DNA of 64,000 nucleotides from an uncultured Coriobacteriaceae bacterium. Lineage in GTDB: Bacteria > Actinomycetota > Coriobacteriia > Coriobacteriales > Atopobiaceae. Position numbers and translations under genes: made by a program. Below, one piece after another: positions 45,428 to 55,751 of the stretch; positions within the stretch are counted from its first letter, which is position 1, and each line of letters opens with the position of its first letter. The notes under the pieces are model-generated. The model ran no database searches. It worked only from the letters and a program-made list of their open reading frames with translations, and was not told where the DNA came from. The stretch lies in contig CADBJR010000015.1 of NCBI GenBank assembly GCA_902795065.1, positions 1 to 64,000 of the forward strand, in the 5' to 3' direction.

Positions 45428-46117
45428 ATGGAGATTCCGAAACGCATCCAGGTACTCGACGGAACGGCCCTCAAGCTGATCGCCATGGCCTCCATGGTGC
45501 TCGACCATGTGGGCGACAACTTCTTCCCCGGCCAGGTGTGGATGCGCGTGCTCGGCAGGAGCGCGATGCCCATCTTCGCGTTCTGCATCTCGGAGGGCTT
45601 CGCCCACACGCACGACAAGACGCGCTATCTCATGCGCATGGGCATCTTCGCGTTGGTCAGCGAGGTGCCGTTCGACCTCGTGACCGCGGGAGTCCCGCTC
45701 GAGTTCTCGCACCAGAACATCATGGCCACGTTCTTCTGGGCGATTCTCGGGCTCATGCTCTTCGAGAGGATCGCGGGGGAGGGGGCTCCGAAGAGCCGCC
45801 GGGCCGCGGGCTACATCATGCTCGCCGTCTTCGCCATGGTCTCGGTGCTGCTCGGCCTCGACTACAACATGCTCGGCTGCGGCCTCATCTTCGTGTTCTA
45901 CCTGCTGCGCGGGAAGGGCCTCGCGATCGAGGTCGCTGCCGGCGCAGCCTACCATGCGCTCCTGCGCAACGTGGGCATCTACTGGTTCGGCCTGCTCGGG
46001 TTCCTGCCGATCCTCTCGTACAACGGGCAGCGCGGCCGCGGCCTCAAATGGCTCTTCTACCTCTTCTATCCCGGCCACCTGCTGCTGATCTGGCTGGTCA
46101 GGACGATGCTGGGCTGA
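45428..46117 (+). CDS. TraX-family membrane protein
   Basis: A 229-residue polytopic membrane protein of the TraX family. The conserved start is VLDGTALKLIAMASMVLDHVG, followed by GRSAMPIFAFCISEGFAHT. The F-plasmid TraX acetylates pilin; chromosomal relatives are of unknown role. ATG 45428 follows GGGGAGGAC. It ends with TGA, and its last 52 bases overlap the 3' end of the convergent feoAB gene. Confidence 0.85.
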   Translation: MEIPKRIQVLDGTALKLIAMASMVLDHVGDNFFPGQVWMRVLGRSAMPIFAFCISEGFAHTHDKTRYLMRMGIFALVSEVPFDLVTAGVPLEFSHQNIMATFFWAILGLMLFERIAGEGAPKSRRAAGYIMLAVFAMVSVLLGLDYNMLGCGLIFVFYLLRGKGLAIEVAAGAAYHALLRNVGIYWFGLLGFLPILSYNGQRGRGLKWLFYLFYPGHLLLIWLVRTMLG

Positions 46118-48462
46118 ACGAACGCGCAGAGCCAGGCGATTGCGCACTGAAGCACCACGATGCCGGTCGCCCATTTGGCGCCGAGCTCGCGCTTGATTGC
46201 CGCGACGGCGGCGACGCACGGTGTGTAGAGCAGGCAGAACACCAGGAAGCCCAGCGCTGCGGCGGGGGAGAGCGCCGCCGTGAGCGCGGCGGTGTCCGCG
46301 AACACCAGCGTGAGCGTCGAGACGACGGTCTCCTTCGCCATGAAGCCCACGATCAGCGCGATGACGAAGCGCCAGTCGCCGAAACCGAGCGGAGCGAAGA
46401 TGGGCGATGCCCATCCGGCGAGCAGGGCGAGGATGCTCTGCTCGGGGTCCTCGGTGAAGGCGAGGTGGGGGGTGAACGACTGCAGGAACCACACGACGAG
46501 CGTCGCCACGAAGATGACGGTGAACGCGCGCGTGATGAAGTCCTTGGTCTTATCCCAGACCAGCTGGGCGACGCTCCTGGGAGACGGCATGCGGTAGTTG
46601 GGAAGCTCCATGACGAACGGCACGGCCTCGCCCTTGAAGAAGATGGAGTGCGAGACGATTCCCGTCAGGATGGCCATCACGATGCCCAGCACATAGAGGC
46701 CGATGATGACGAACCCGGCGTTGCGGGGGAAGAACACGCCCGCGATGAAGCCGTAGATGGTGAGCTTGGTGGAGCAGCTCATGAACGGGGTGAGCAGGAC
46801 CGTGAGCTTGCGGTCGCGTGCCGAGGGGAGCGTGCGCGTCGCCATGACGGCGGGCACGGTGCAGCCGAAGCCCATGATCATCGGGACGATCGAGCGGCCC
46901 GACAGGCCGATCTTGCGCAGCGCGCGGTCCATGAAGAACGCGACGCGCGCCATGTAGCCCGTGTCCTGCAGCAGCGATAGGAAGAAGAACATCGTGACGA
47001 TGATGGGGAAGAACAACAGCACCGTCCCGATGCCGTTCACCACGCCGTTGAGGAGGAAGGACGTGAATATGGGGTTCACGCCCCATGCCTCGAACGCCGC
47101 GTTGGCGGATGCGACGAACGTGTCGAGTCCTGCCTGGATGAGATCCTGGAAGAACGGTCCGATCACGTTGAACGTGAGGAGGAAGATCGCTCCCATGATG
47201 AAGATGAAGACGGGGATGGCGGTCCACTGGCCCGTGAGCAGGCGGTCGATGGCGGCGCTGCGGGTCCGCTCCTTGCTCTCGCGCGGCTTCACCACGGTGG
47301 CGTCGACGACCTTCTTGATGAACGAGAAGCGCATGTCGGCGATGGCGGCGGAGCGGTCGAGTCCGCGCTCCTCCTCCATCTGGGCGACGATGTGCTCGAT
47401 CATCCCGCGCTCGTTCTCGGTGAGGTTGAGCGCATGGGCGACCGACCCGTCCCCCTCGGCGAGCTTCGTCGCGGCGAAGCGCACGGGGATGCCGGCGCGT
47501 TCGGCGTGGTCCTGGATGAGGTGCATGATGCCGTGGAGGCAGCGGTGCACGGCGCCTCCGTTCTCGTCCGCGGCGCAGAAGTCCTGCCGGCCGGGGCGCT
47601 CCTGGTAGTGCGCCACGTGGATGGCGTGGCTCACGAGCTCGTCCACGCCCTCGTTGTGCGCGGCGGAGATGGGGACGACCGGGATGCCGAGCATGCTCTC
47701 CATGTGGTTGATGCGCACCGACCCGCCGTTGCCCTGCATCTCGTCCATCATGTTGAGGGCGAGGACCATCGGCACGTCGAGCTCCATGAGCTGCATCGTG
47801 AGGTAGAGGTTGCGCTCGATGTTCGTGGCGTCGACGATGTTGATGATGCCCGTGGGCTTCTCGTCCAGGATGAACTGGCGCGAGACGATCTCCTCGGGGC
47901 TGTAGGGGCTCATGGAGTAGATGCCGGGCAGGTCGACGACGTTGGTGTTGTCGTGGCCCCTGATGGGACCCTCCTTGCGGTCGACCGTGACGCCGGGGAA
48001 GTTGCCCACACGCTGGTTGGATCCCGTGAGCTGGTTGAACAGGGTGGTCTTGCCGCAGTTCTGGTTGCCCGCGAGCGCGAAGGTGAGCACGGCATCGTCG
48101 GGCAGGGGGTTCTCGTCCGCCTTGGAGTGGTAGCGGCCGCCCTCGCCGAGGCCCGGATGCTCGGCATGCGTGCGGCGTATCACAGGCTCGCCCTGCGTGT
48201 CCACGACCACGCCGACCTGGTCGACCGCGATCTGCGCGGCATCGTCCTTGCGCAGCGTGAGCTCGTAGCCGTGGATACGGTACTCGAGCGGGTCGCCCAT
48301 CGGCGCGGGCTTCACGAAGGTGATGGCCGCGCCTGGGATGACGCCCATGTCGAGGAAGTGCTGGCGCAGCGCGCCCTCACCGCCCACGGTTCGGATGACG
48401 GCTGATTCTCCCTGCGAGAGAGACGAGAGCGGCGCGAGTGCCGCAACTGGATTGTCTGCCAT
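46066..48462 (-). CDS. feoB: Ferrous iron transporter, FeoA-FeoB fusion
   Basis: A 798-residue inner-membrane Fe(II) importer. Residues 1 to about 85 form a FeoA-like SH3 domain (LSQGESAVIRTVGGEGALRQ, then FLDMGVIPGAAI). The GTPase part has G1 GNQNCGKTTLFNQLTG, DLPGIYSM and LNMMDE. The membrane part has two Gate motifs (FGCTVPAVMATRTL and LLYTPCVAAVAAIKRELG). A separate FeoC is not seen. AAGGGGA precedes the ATG. Its 3' end overlaps the convergent TraX gene by 52 bases. Confidence 0.93.
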   Translation of the reverse strand: MADNPVAALAPLSSLSQGESAVIRTVGGEGALRQHFLDMGVIPGAAITFVKPAPMGDPLEYRIHGYELTLRKDDAAQIAVDQVGVVVDTQGEPVIRRTHAEHPGLGEGGRYHSKADENPLPDDAVLTFALAGNQNCGKTTLFNQLTGSNQRVGNFPGVTVDRKEGPIRGHDNTNVVDLPGIYSMSPYSPEEIVSRQFILDEKPTGIINIVDATNIERNLYLTMQLMELDVPMVLALNMMDEMQGNGGSVRINHMESMLGIPVVPISAAHNEGVDELVSHAIHVAHYQERPGRQDFCAADENGGAVHRCLHGIMHLIQDHAERAGIPVRFAATKLAEGDGSVAHALNLTENERGMIEHIVAQMEEERGLDRSAAIADMRFSFIKKVVDATVVKPRESKERTRSAAIDRLLTGQWTAIPVFIFIMGAIFLLTFNVIGPFFQDLIQAGLDTFVASANAAFEAWGVNPIFTSFLLNGVVNGIGTVLLFFPIIVTMFFFLSLLQDTGYMARVAFFMDRALRKIGLSGRSIVPMIMGFGCTVPAVMATRTLPSARDRKLTVLLTPFMSCSTKLTIYGFIAGVFFPRNAGFVIIGLYVLGIVMAILTGIVSHSIFFKGEAVPFVMELPNYRMPSPRSVAQLVWDKTKDFITRAFTVIFVATLVVWFLQSFTPHLAFTEDPEQSILALLAGWASPIFAPLGFGDWRFVIALIVGFMAKETVVSTLTLVFADTAALTAALSPAAALGFLVFCLLYTPCVAAVAAIKRELGAKWATGIVVLQCAIAWLCAFVQPSIVLTSQISSRWPG

Positions 48463-48487
48463 GAAGTCCCCTTTCTTGGCAGATTCC

Positions 48488-48516
48488 AGTATGGCACGAC
48501 GCGCCGCGATTGTCGA
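48488..48516 (-). promoter_or_regulatory. Candidate promoter of feoAB
   Basis: On the minus strand, TCGACA (48516-48511), a 17-base spacer and CATACT (48493-48488), 25 bases before the start codon. I see no clear Fur or IdeR box. Confidence 0.4.
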
Positions 48517-48551
48517 AGACGGCTAACTTATCCCGAAGAACGCCTGCGGTC

Positions 48552-48580
48552 GTGAACAGTACCTCCGTCCCTCTGTTCAC
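48552..48580. repeat. Single copy of the GTGAACAG repeat
   Basis: GTGAACAG (48552-48559) and CTGTTCAC (48573-48580) are inverted arms. The 19-mer CCTCCGTCCCTCTGTTCAC (48562-48580) is identical to that in the tandem array at 59821-59839. It lies five bases behind the stop of the ATPase gene. Confidence 0.9.
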
Positions 48581-48585
48581 GCGTC

Positions 48586-50004
48586 CTATTTCCGGGCGGG
48601 CAGCCAGCGGTTGTGGATGATCTGCTCCTCCGCGATGCGCTTGGGCATCCTGGGGTCGTCGCCCTCCGGCATGAGGGGCACGTCCAGCGTGCAGAGCAGC
48701 GGCTGGTTGTCCATGCAGATCTGGGCGAGCGGCTGGTAGCGCTCGATCTCGGCTACATCATCGAACCTCACGTTGAGCTGCCGTACTAGGATCGACACGT
48801 CGGGGCTGCCGACCGGATAGCAGATCATCGTGCCGACGTTGCCGAGTACGGCTTCGAGCAGCCTGCTGCTCTCGTTGCCCGTCTTGACGTCGAGCGCGCG
48901 CATCTGCGCGAGGTTCTGGAACGCCAGCACGAATCCCACGCGGTATTTGCGCGCCTCCGCGAGCAGCGCTGCGAAGTCCGGCGTGGCGTGCTCGGCGAAC
49001 TCGTCGATATAGACGAAGAAGGGCGCGAGGTCGGGTTTCACGGGGTTTCCGCCGCAGATGCCCCAGTAGCCGCCCCCGTCGGTCTCGCCGCGCGCGAGGA
49101 TCGCGTCCTTGAGCTCGTGGATGAGCCACGTGCGCAGCAGCGTCGCGGCTTCGACGCCGATGCGCGCCACGGGGAGGTAGGCGACGAGAATCTTGCCCTC
49201 GTCGACGATGCGCTTGATGTCGATCGTCCGCTTGCCGGGTCCGAAGATGCTCCTGAGCACGCGGTCGCTCCCGAAGGGCGCGACCTTGGCGAGGAACCAG
49301 GCCACGCGGTCATCCGCTTCGGACGATCTCCGCGAGGCCGCCTCGAGCCTCCATTGCTGGACGAGGCGCTCGTCCTTGAGGTTGCTGCGGACGCCGGACG
49401 TGTAATCGGCGTCGGTGAAGAGCCGCTCGAGCAGCCCGAGGTGGGGTTCGTCGGGGAAGCCCGGGTCGAGCATGGTCTCGAGCCCCAGGCGCGCCATCGC
49501 ATCGAAGCGCGGACCCGCCCAATCGTGCTGGCACTGGCTCTTGAGCAGCTCGGTGCAGTCGCTCACGGCCTTGGAGACGGCCGCCCTGTCGTTCGTGTCG
49601 ACGTCGAGCGGGTTCAGGCAGGGCAGCAGGCGGGTGTTGGTGGGGTCGATGATGACCACGTCGTCGATGCGGTCCTCGGGGACGCACATGAGCGGATAGA
49701 GGGCGTCCTCCTCGTGCGCGGCGATGATGGCCACGCCCGCACCGTTTCTGATATCCTCGCGCTCCATCTGGAGCAGCTGGTTGGATTTGCCGCTTCCCGT
49801 CCGGCCGATGATGGCCGTGTGGCGGAAGCGGTCCTCGTTGAGCTGGAACACGCTGCGCCCCTCGCACTCGCCGAGCGTGATGCCGAACGAGATACGCTCG
49901 TAGCGGCCGAGGCGGTCGTCCTCGTCCTCGAACCGGTACATCGTCAGAGCCTCGAGCCCCTGCTTCCCGGTTTCACGCGTTCCAGCCGATCGGTTCTTTG
50001 CCAT
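48586..50004 (-). CDS. VirD4/TraD-like P-loop ATPase
   Basis: A 472-residue protein of the FtsK/HerA/VirD4 superfamily. Walker A is GRTGSGKS (67-74). A Walker B-like VYIDEFAEHATPDFAALLAE sits near residue 335. Near the C-terminus is the TraD/TraM-recognition-type region (GNVGTMICYPVGSPDVSILV). Relatives couple DNA to type IV secretion or pump DNA. No membrane helix, relaxase or secretion genes are nearby, so it may be an orphan or a DNA-processing ATPase. ATG 50004 (GGGAG before it) is preferred although the frame is open to 50265. Confidence 0.75.
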   Translation of the reverse strand: MAKNRSAGTRETGKQGLEALTMYRFEDEDDRLGRYERISFGITLGECEGRSVFQLNEDRFRHTAIIGRTGSGKSNQLLQMEREDIRNGAGVAIIAAHEEDALYPLMCVPEDRIDDVVIIDPTNTRLLPCLNPLDVDTNDRAAVSKAVSDCTELLKSQCQHDWAGPRFDAMARLGLETMLDPGFPDEPHLGLLERLFTDADYTSGVRSNLKDERLVQQWRLEAASRRSSEADDRVAWFLAKVAPFGSDRVLRSIFGPGKRTIDIKRIVDEGKILVAYLPVARIGVEAATLLRTWLIHELKDAILARGETDGGGYWGICGGNPVKPDLAPFFVYIDEFAEHATPDFAALLAEARKYRVGFVLAFQNLAQMRALDVKTGNESSRLLEAVLGNVGTMICYPVGSPDVSILVRQLNVRFDDVAEIERYQPLAQICMDNQPLLCTLDVPLMPEGDDPRMPKRIAEEQIIHNRWLPARK

Positions 50005-50344
50005 CGTTCGAGCTCCCTTCGGTTGCTGTTGGATGGATGCTGTCGCCACGCCATGCGCGGCGCCCTTCGCGTATGAGCTCGCGAGGTTGGCTGCTGGGGG
50101 ACTCTGCGCGGCCCCAGCCCCGCGTTCGCTGCCTTCGTCGGTGTATGCGGTTCTCAAGGTGCGTGGCGAATCGGCGCATGCGTCATGGGCGCACGTCGTT
50201 TTCGCCAAGTCCTTCGGTTCGGTATGGGGTTGTTCCGGTAGATGATCGGTCCTGTCCGCGTCCATATATACCCGCGTGCGCGATGTCTATGCACGGAATC
50301 GCCCGAAGACCCCCTGATAAGCAGCTGTATTTTTCGCGACTGAG
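50005..50344. other. Divergent region upstream of the ATPase and dnaK
   Basis: 340 bases that appear non-coding. The minus-strand frame of the ATPase stays open to 50265, but the predicted extension is low-complexity and has no ribosome-binding site. I see no repeat or structured RNA here. Confidence 0.5.
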
Positions 50345-50394
50345 AAAATCTTATGTGTAGAGACTTAGATTATGTATACATCAAACCCTAATAG
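50345..50394 (+). promoter_or_regulatory. dnaK promoter with candidate HspR operator
   Basis: AATCT (50347-50351) and AGATT (50367-50371) form an inverted repeat with 15 bases between, inside AATCT-N11-ACTTAGATT. The TTAGAT part (50365-50370) could act as -35, with TAATAG at 50389-50394 as -10 (18-base spacer). The same arrangement occurs before clpB and hsp20. Confidence 0.65.
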
Positions 50395-50456
50395 GGGATA
50401 TTCTGTACTGGTAAAAGAAATCCGTGCGCCTCGTGCGCAGAAAGAAGGGATTCAAA

Positions 50457-52337
<1,881 letters not shown>

Positions 52338-52357
52338 GGTGAAGGCGGGCCGAAGCC

Positions 52358-53065
52358 ATGGCAGATGAGAACAAGGTCAAGGTCGAGGTCGAGGACGGAG
52401 CCGCCGAGGCTCCGTCCGAGCCTGCCGAGACGCATGAGATGACCGAGGAGGAGATGGTCGAGGCCGCCAAGCGCGCAGGCGCGGAGGCGGCGGAGGCCGA
52501 GATCGCCGCGGAGAAGCAGCAGGACCTCATCGACCTCGAGGCGCGTGCCGTCGAGGCGGAGACCCGGCTCGAGGAGGCTGAGAGCGCCGCTCAGGAGGCG
52601 AACGACAAGCTCCTGCGCCTCCAGGCCGACTGGGAGAACTACCGCAGACGCACGGCTGCCGAGCGCCTTGCGGAGCGCGAGCGCGCCACCGAGGGCCTCG
52701 TCGAGAAGCTGCTCCCCGTGATCGACGACCTGGAGCGCGCCGTGAGCCACGCGAGCGCCTCCGAGAACAGCGAGGTCGTGCAGTTCGCCGAGGGCGTCTC
52801 CGCCGTCCACGCCAAGATCGTCACGGTGCTCGAGAAGGAGGGCGTCGAGACCATCGACCCCGCCGGGCAGCCGTTCAACCCGCTCGACCATCAGGCCGTG
52901 GGCCGCGTCGAGGACGCGGAGGCCTACGACGAGACGGTCGCGCAGGTGTTCCTCAAGGGCTACCGCATGGGCGGCAAGGTCATCCGTCCCGCGATGGTCT
53001 CCGTCACCACCGGCGGACCCAAGCGCCCCGCAGAGGAGCCCGCCGAGGGCACGGAGGGCGAGTAG
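52358..53065 (+). CDS. grpE: Nucleotide exchange factor GrpE
   Basis: GrpE releases ADP from DnaK. The 235-residue protein has a long acidic, Ala/Glu-rich coiled-coil N-terminus. The conserved core is RLQADWENYRRRTAAER, LLPVIDDLERA and GVETIDPAGQPFNPLDHQAV, with VFLKGYRMGGKVIRPAMV at the end. It starts 20 bases after dnaK. Confidence 0.96.
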   Translation: MADENKVKVEVEDGAAEAPSEPAETHEMTEEEMVEAAKRAGAEAAEAEIAAEKQQDLIDLEARAVEAETRLEEAESAAQEANDKLLRLQADWENYRRRTAAERLAERERATEGLVEKLLPVIDDLERAVSHASASENSEVVQFAEGVSAVHAKIVTVLEKEGVETIDPAGQPFNPLDHQAVGRVEDAEAYDETVAQVFLKGYRMGGKVIRPAMVSVTTGGPKRPAEEPAEGTEGE

Positions 53066-53067
53066 CC

Positions 53068-53087
53068 GCCGGGGGAGCATCCCCGGC
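53068..53087. repeat. Hairpin with GGGGATGCTCCCCCGG repeat (minus-strand sense)
   Basis: Arms GCCGGGG (53068-53074) and CCCCGGC (53081-53087) with a 6-base loop lie between grpE and dnaJ. The 16-mer at 53069-53084 is the exact complement of 60765-60780, so this is a dispersed element. It may also tune dnaJ expression. Confidence 0.7.
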
Positions 53088-53117
53088 AGCGCATAGGAAA
53101 GGAAGGAGGCGGGCATC

Positions 53118-54059
53118 ATGGCCGGAAACGCGACATACTATGACATCCTGGGCGTGAAGCGCACGGCCTCCCAGGACGAGATCAAGGCCGCATTCCACAA
53201 GCTCGCGGCCAAGCACCACCCCGACCGTGGAGGCGACGAGTCCAAGTTCAAGGAGATCTCCGAGGCCTACAACACGCTCTCCGACGAGAAGAAGCGCAAG
53301 GAGTACGACCAGCTGCTCATGTTCGGCGGCGGCATCCCCGGCACAGGCGGCCCGCGCGGCTACAACGTCAACGTGGGCAACGTGGACTGGCAGCAGATGT
53401 TCACCAACATGCGCGCCGGCGACGGAGCCTTCGGGCCGTTCGACTTCTCGACGTTCTTCGGCGGCGGGATGCCCGGCAACGCGCGTCCGCAGCGCGCCGG
53501 CGACCTCAAGATGACGATCGACGTGACGGCCGAGGAGGCCTTCACGGGCGCGACGCGCAAGGTGAGCTATCGCATCCCCTCCACCAAGGAGGAGCAGACC
53601 ATCACGGTCAAGATCCCTGCGGGCGCCGTGGATGGCGGTAAGCTCCGCTACAAGGGCCGCGGCGAGTACAACCCCGCGAACGGCTCGCGCAGCGACCTCG
53701 TGATCACCACGCACGTGCTCGAGGACCCGATCTTCAAGCGCGATGGCGCCGACGTGCGCATGGAGGTCCCGATCAGCATGTACGAGGCTGCCCTCGGCGC
53801 GCAGATCGACGTCCCCACGCCGGAGCATAAGACGGTGCTCCTCAAGGTGCCCGCCGGCACGCAGGACGGCAAGACCTTCCGATTCAAGGACCTCGGCGCG
53901 CCCAACGTCAAACGTGCGGGCTCGCGCGGTGCGCTCTACGTGACGGTGCGGGTGAAGGTGCCCACGCGCCTCACGTCCAAGGAGCGCGACGCGCTGCAGG
54001 CCCTCTCCGATGCAGATAAGCGCAGCTACAGGGAGAAAGTGGACCGCAATGGCGCGTGA
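53118..54059 (+). CDS. dnaJ: DnaJ-family co-chaperone without zinc finger
   Basis: A 313-residue J-protein that stimulates DnaK ATPase. The J domain contains the catalytic HPD at 34-36 ([10 protein letters not shown]). A Gly/Phe-rich linker and two beta domains ([31 protein letters not shown]) follow. The four CxxCxGxG repeats of classical DnaJ are absent, as in CbpA-type proteins. It is still in the dnaK operon position. GGAAGGAGG precedes the ATG. It overlaps hspR by 11 bases. Confidence 0.93.
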   Translation: MAGNATYYDILGVKRTASQDEIKAAFHKLAAKHHPDRGGDESKFKEISEAYNTLSDEKKRKEYDQLLMFGGGIPGTGGPRGYNVNVGNVDWQQMFTNMRAGDGAFGPFDFSTFFGGGMPGNARPQRAGDLKMTIDVTAEEAFTGATRKVSYRIPSTKEEQTITVKIPAGAVDGGKLRYKGRGEYNPANGSRSDLVITTHVLEDPIFKRDGADVRMEVPISMYEAALGAQIDVPTPEHKTVLLKVPAGTQDGKTFRFKDLGAPNVKRAGSRGALYVTVRVKVPTRLTSKERDALQALSDADKRSYREKVDRNGA

Positions 54060-54468
54060 GCATGATGGCGATAAGGACAAGCCGCTCTACATGATCAGCG
54101 TGGCAGCCGAGCTCACGGGCATGCATCCGCAGACCCTGCGCGTCTATGAGCAGAAGGGCCTCGTGACGCCCGGCCGCAGCCGCGGCAACACGCGCCTCTA
54201 CAGCCAGGCAGACATCGAGCGCCTGAACCTCATCAACAAGCTCACCGACGAGGGCATCAACCTCGCGGGCGTCATCCGCATCCTCGACATGCGCGAGCGC
54301 CAGCTCGAGCGCGACGACAAGATCGAGCGCCTCCAGCGCCGCGTCCGCGAGCTCGAGGACGAGGTGCATGAGTTCAAGATGCAGCAGCGCATCGTCGCGC
54401 TCGCCCGCTACGAGGGCCAAGGCTCCGAGCAGGTCATGCGCGGCCTGCTCGAAAGCCGCAGCTCCTGA
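54049..54468 (+). CDS. hspR: HspR, MerR-family heat-shock repressor
   Basis: A 139-residue MerR-type repressor which, in other Actinobacteria, uses DnaK as co-repressor and binds upstream of dnaK and clpB. The HTH is in [20 protein letters not shown], with [20 protein letters not shown] as wing. A long coiled coil ([19 protein letters not shown]) follows. It starts inside dnaJ and ends with TGA. The shared AATCT-N15-AGATW motif before dnaK, clpB and hsp20 is its likely target. Confidence 0.93.
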   Translation: MAREHDGDKDKPLYMISVAAELTGMHPQTLRVYEQKGLVTPGRSRGNTRLYSQADIERLNLINKLTDEGINLAGVIRILDMRERQLERDDKIERLQRRVRELEDEVHEFKMQQRIVALARYEGQGSEQVMRGLLESRSS

Positions 54469-54470
54469 GC

Positions 54471-55100
54471 ATGCAGCAGCCGAGATTCACACTCAACTCC
54501 CTCGTGATCGTCGTGTCCATCTTCACGGCGATCACGTTTTTCATCACGCTCACAGTCGTGAACCTGGCGGACTGGTCCGCGGTCAACGACTACTTCCCGA
54601 TCGAGGGGACCGACCTGGGCATCCTCTATTCCGACGAGAAGCCCTCGGGCATCTACCGCGGGTATGCCAACTCCGGCGACCTGATGCTCGAAGGCGAGTT
54701 CAGCCACGACTGGGGCATCGTCAGGCACGATGACCGGCTCTTCCTCAACGAGTACCGTGCGACCGACCTGGGGTTCATGACGAGCCGTCTCGTCCGCGTC
54801 GACCTGGACACGTTCGAGGAGGAGGTCATGATCGAGGATGCGACCCTCAGGGGCGCGTGCCGGTCGGGCGAGCTGGTCTGCATCCGCACTGCGATGCCGC
54901 CCTCGAACTTCCCGGGCACCAACGCGTTCTGCCAGCTCTACGGCATGACGTCGGGAATGCTTCCGATCGAGGAGGCGACCTCCGTCATCTTCGTCGATCC
55001 CGAGAGCGGTGAGGTCGTCCTCACCCTGGCCGGCGACGATGCCGAAGCGGGCGATTTCGAGGCACGCTATCTGGACCGCACGCTGGAGGAGATGCTATGA
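54471..55100 (+). CDS. Membrane-anchored protein of unknown function
   Basis: A 209-residue protein. One hydrophobic segment near the N-terminus (LVIVVSIFTAITFFITLTVV) acts as anchor, and a mainly beta-rich, acidic extracytoplasmic part follows. No family recognised. The ATG lies two bases behind the hspR stop and the TGA overlaps the next ATG, so it is translated together with both neighbours. It is thus probably co-regulated with heat-shock genes. Confidence 0.7.
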   Translation: MQQPRFTLNSLVIVVSIFTAITFFITLTVVNLADWSAVNDYFPIEGTDLGILYSDEKPSGIYRGYANSGDLMLEGEFSHDWGIVRHDDRLFLNEYRATDLGFMTSRLVRVDLDTFEEEVMIEDATLRGACRSGELVCIRTAMPPSNFPGTNAFCQLYGMTSGMLPIEEATSVIFVDPESGEVVLTLAGDDAEAGDFEARYLDRTLEEML

Positions 55101-55606
55101 CGGCGATCCGTTTCGGCGCTCCCGAGCGCAAGACGCTGACCGGTGCGGAGCTCGCCATCAGGGCGTTCCAGGTCTTCTCCCTGCTTCCGATCCCGTACGT
55201 TCTCGCCATCGTCGGCTATCCTGCGATCATCACGACGGACAACATCCTCTCCTTCCTCTTCGGCGTCGGGCTCGCGTCGCTTCCCCGTGCCGAGGTGCTG
55301 CTGCTCTCCGCATGCTATCGGGCATCGCTGAGCGAGGTTGCGGTCGTCGCCATCCTGCTTGCCTCCGCCCTTGTCTGCGGCATCGTCATCCGACGCCTCC
55401 TCGCGCGCGACGACGGCTCGACCGTCCCGCTCCGCCGGGCGTATGCCGCACTGATCGCGCTCGACCTCGTCCTGCGGCTGGTTCCGATGCCGTTCAACCT
55501 GGCGTTCGGCATCGTCGCCCAGCTCACCGGGTTCTGCCTGCGCCTCGCCTGCCTGGTGCTGGTCGTGCTGGACCTCCGCGAGATCGGGAAGCAGCCCCGC
55601 CCGTAG
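55097..55606 (+). CDS. Polytopic membrane protein of unknown function
   Basis: A 169-residue protein with about four or five hydrophobic segments (VFSLLPIPYVLAIVGYPAII, VVAILLASALVCGIVI, FNLAFGIVAQLTGFCLRLAC). It starts within the stop of the preceding gene (ATGA overlap), suggesting the two proteins act together. I recognise no family. The clpB regulatory region follows. Confidence 0.68.
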   Translation: MTAIRFGAPERKTLTGAELAIRAFQVFSLLPIPYVLAIVGYPAIITTDNILSFLFGVGLASLPRAEVLLLSACYRASLSEVAVVAILLASALVCGIVIRRLLARDDGSTVPLRRAYAALIALDLVLRLVPMPFNLAFGIVAQLTGFCLRLACLVLVVLDLREIGKQPRP

Positions 55607-55647
55607 CCGGAAACGGTTCTCCAGCCGGCTATCGTGCGGGTACGATG

Positions 55648-55695
55648 AAAATCTCACACAAACGCACTTAGATTTGTTTAGCGTCCCTGTAGAGT
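55648..55695 (+). promoter_or_regulatory. clpB promoter with candidate HspR operator
   Basis: AATCT (55650-55654) and AGATT (55670-55674) with the same 15-base spacing as before dnaK. TTAGAT (55668-55673) could be -35, with TAGAGT (55690-55695) as -10 (16-base spacer). Confidence 0.65.
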
Positions 55696-55751
55696 GGGCA
55701 TAACCTCCTTGATGAACGACGAGGCCCGTCCGGGCATTAGGGAGTGATCAT

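Noticed and set aside
45000-50004. Conjugative element suggested by the traX-like and traD-like genes
   Set aside because: No relaxase, integrase, pilus or secretion genes and no attachment-site repeats; base composition matches the surroundings.
50005-50265. N-terminal extension of the VirD4/TraD-like ATPase
   Set aside because: The frame is open, but the extension is low-complexity, has no ribosome-binding site at its first ATG, and the ATG at 50004 has GGGAG before it.
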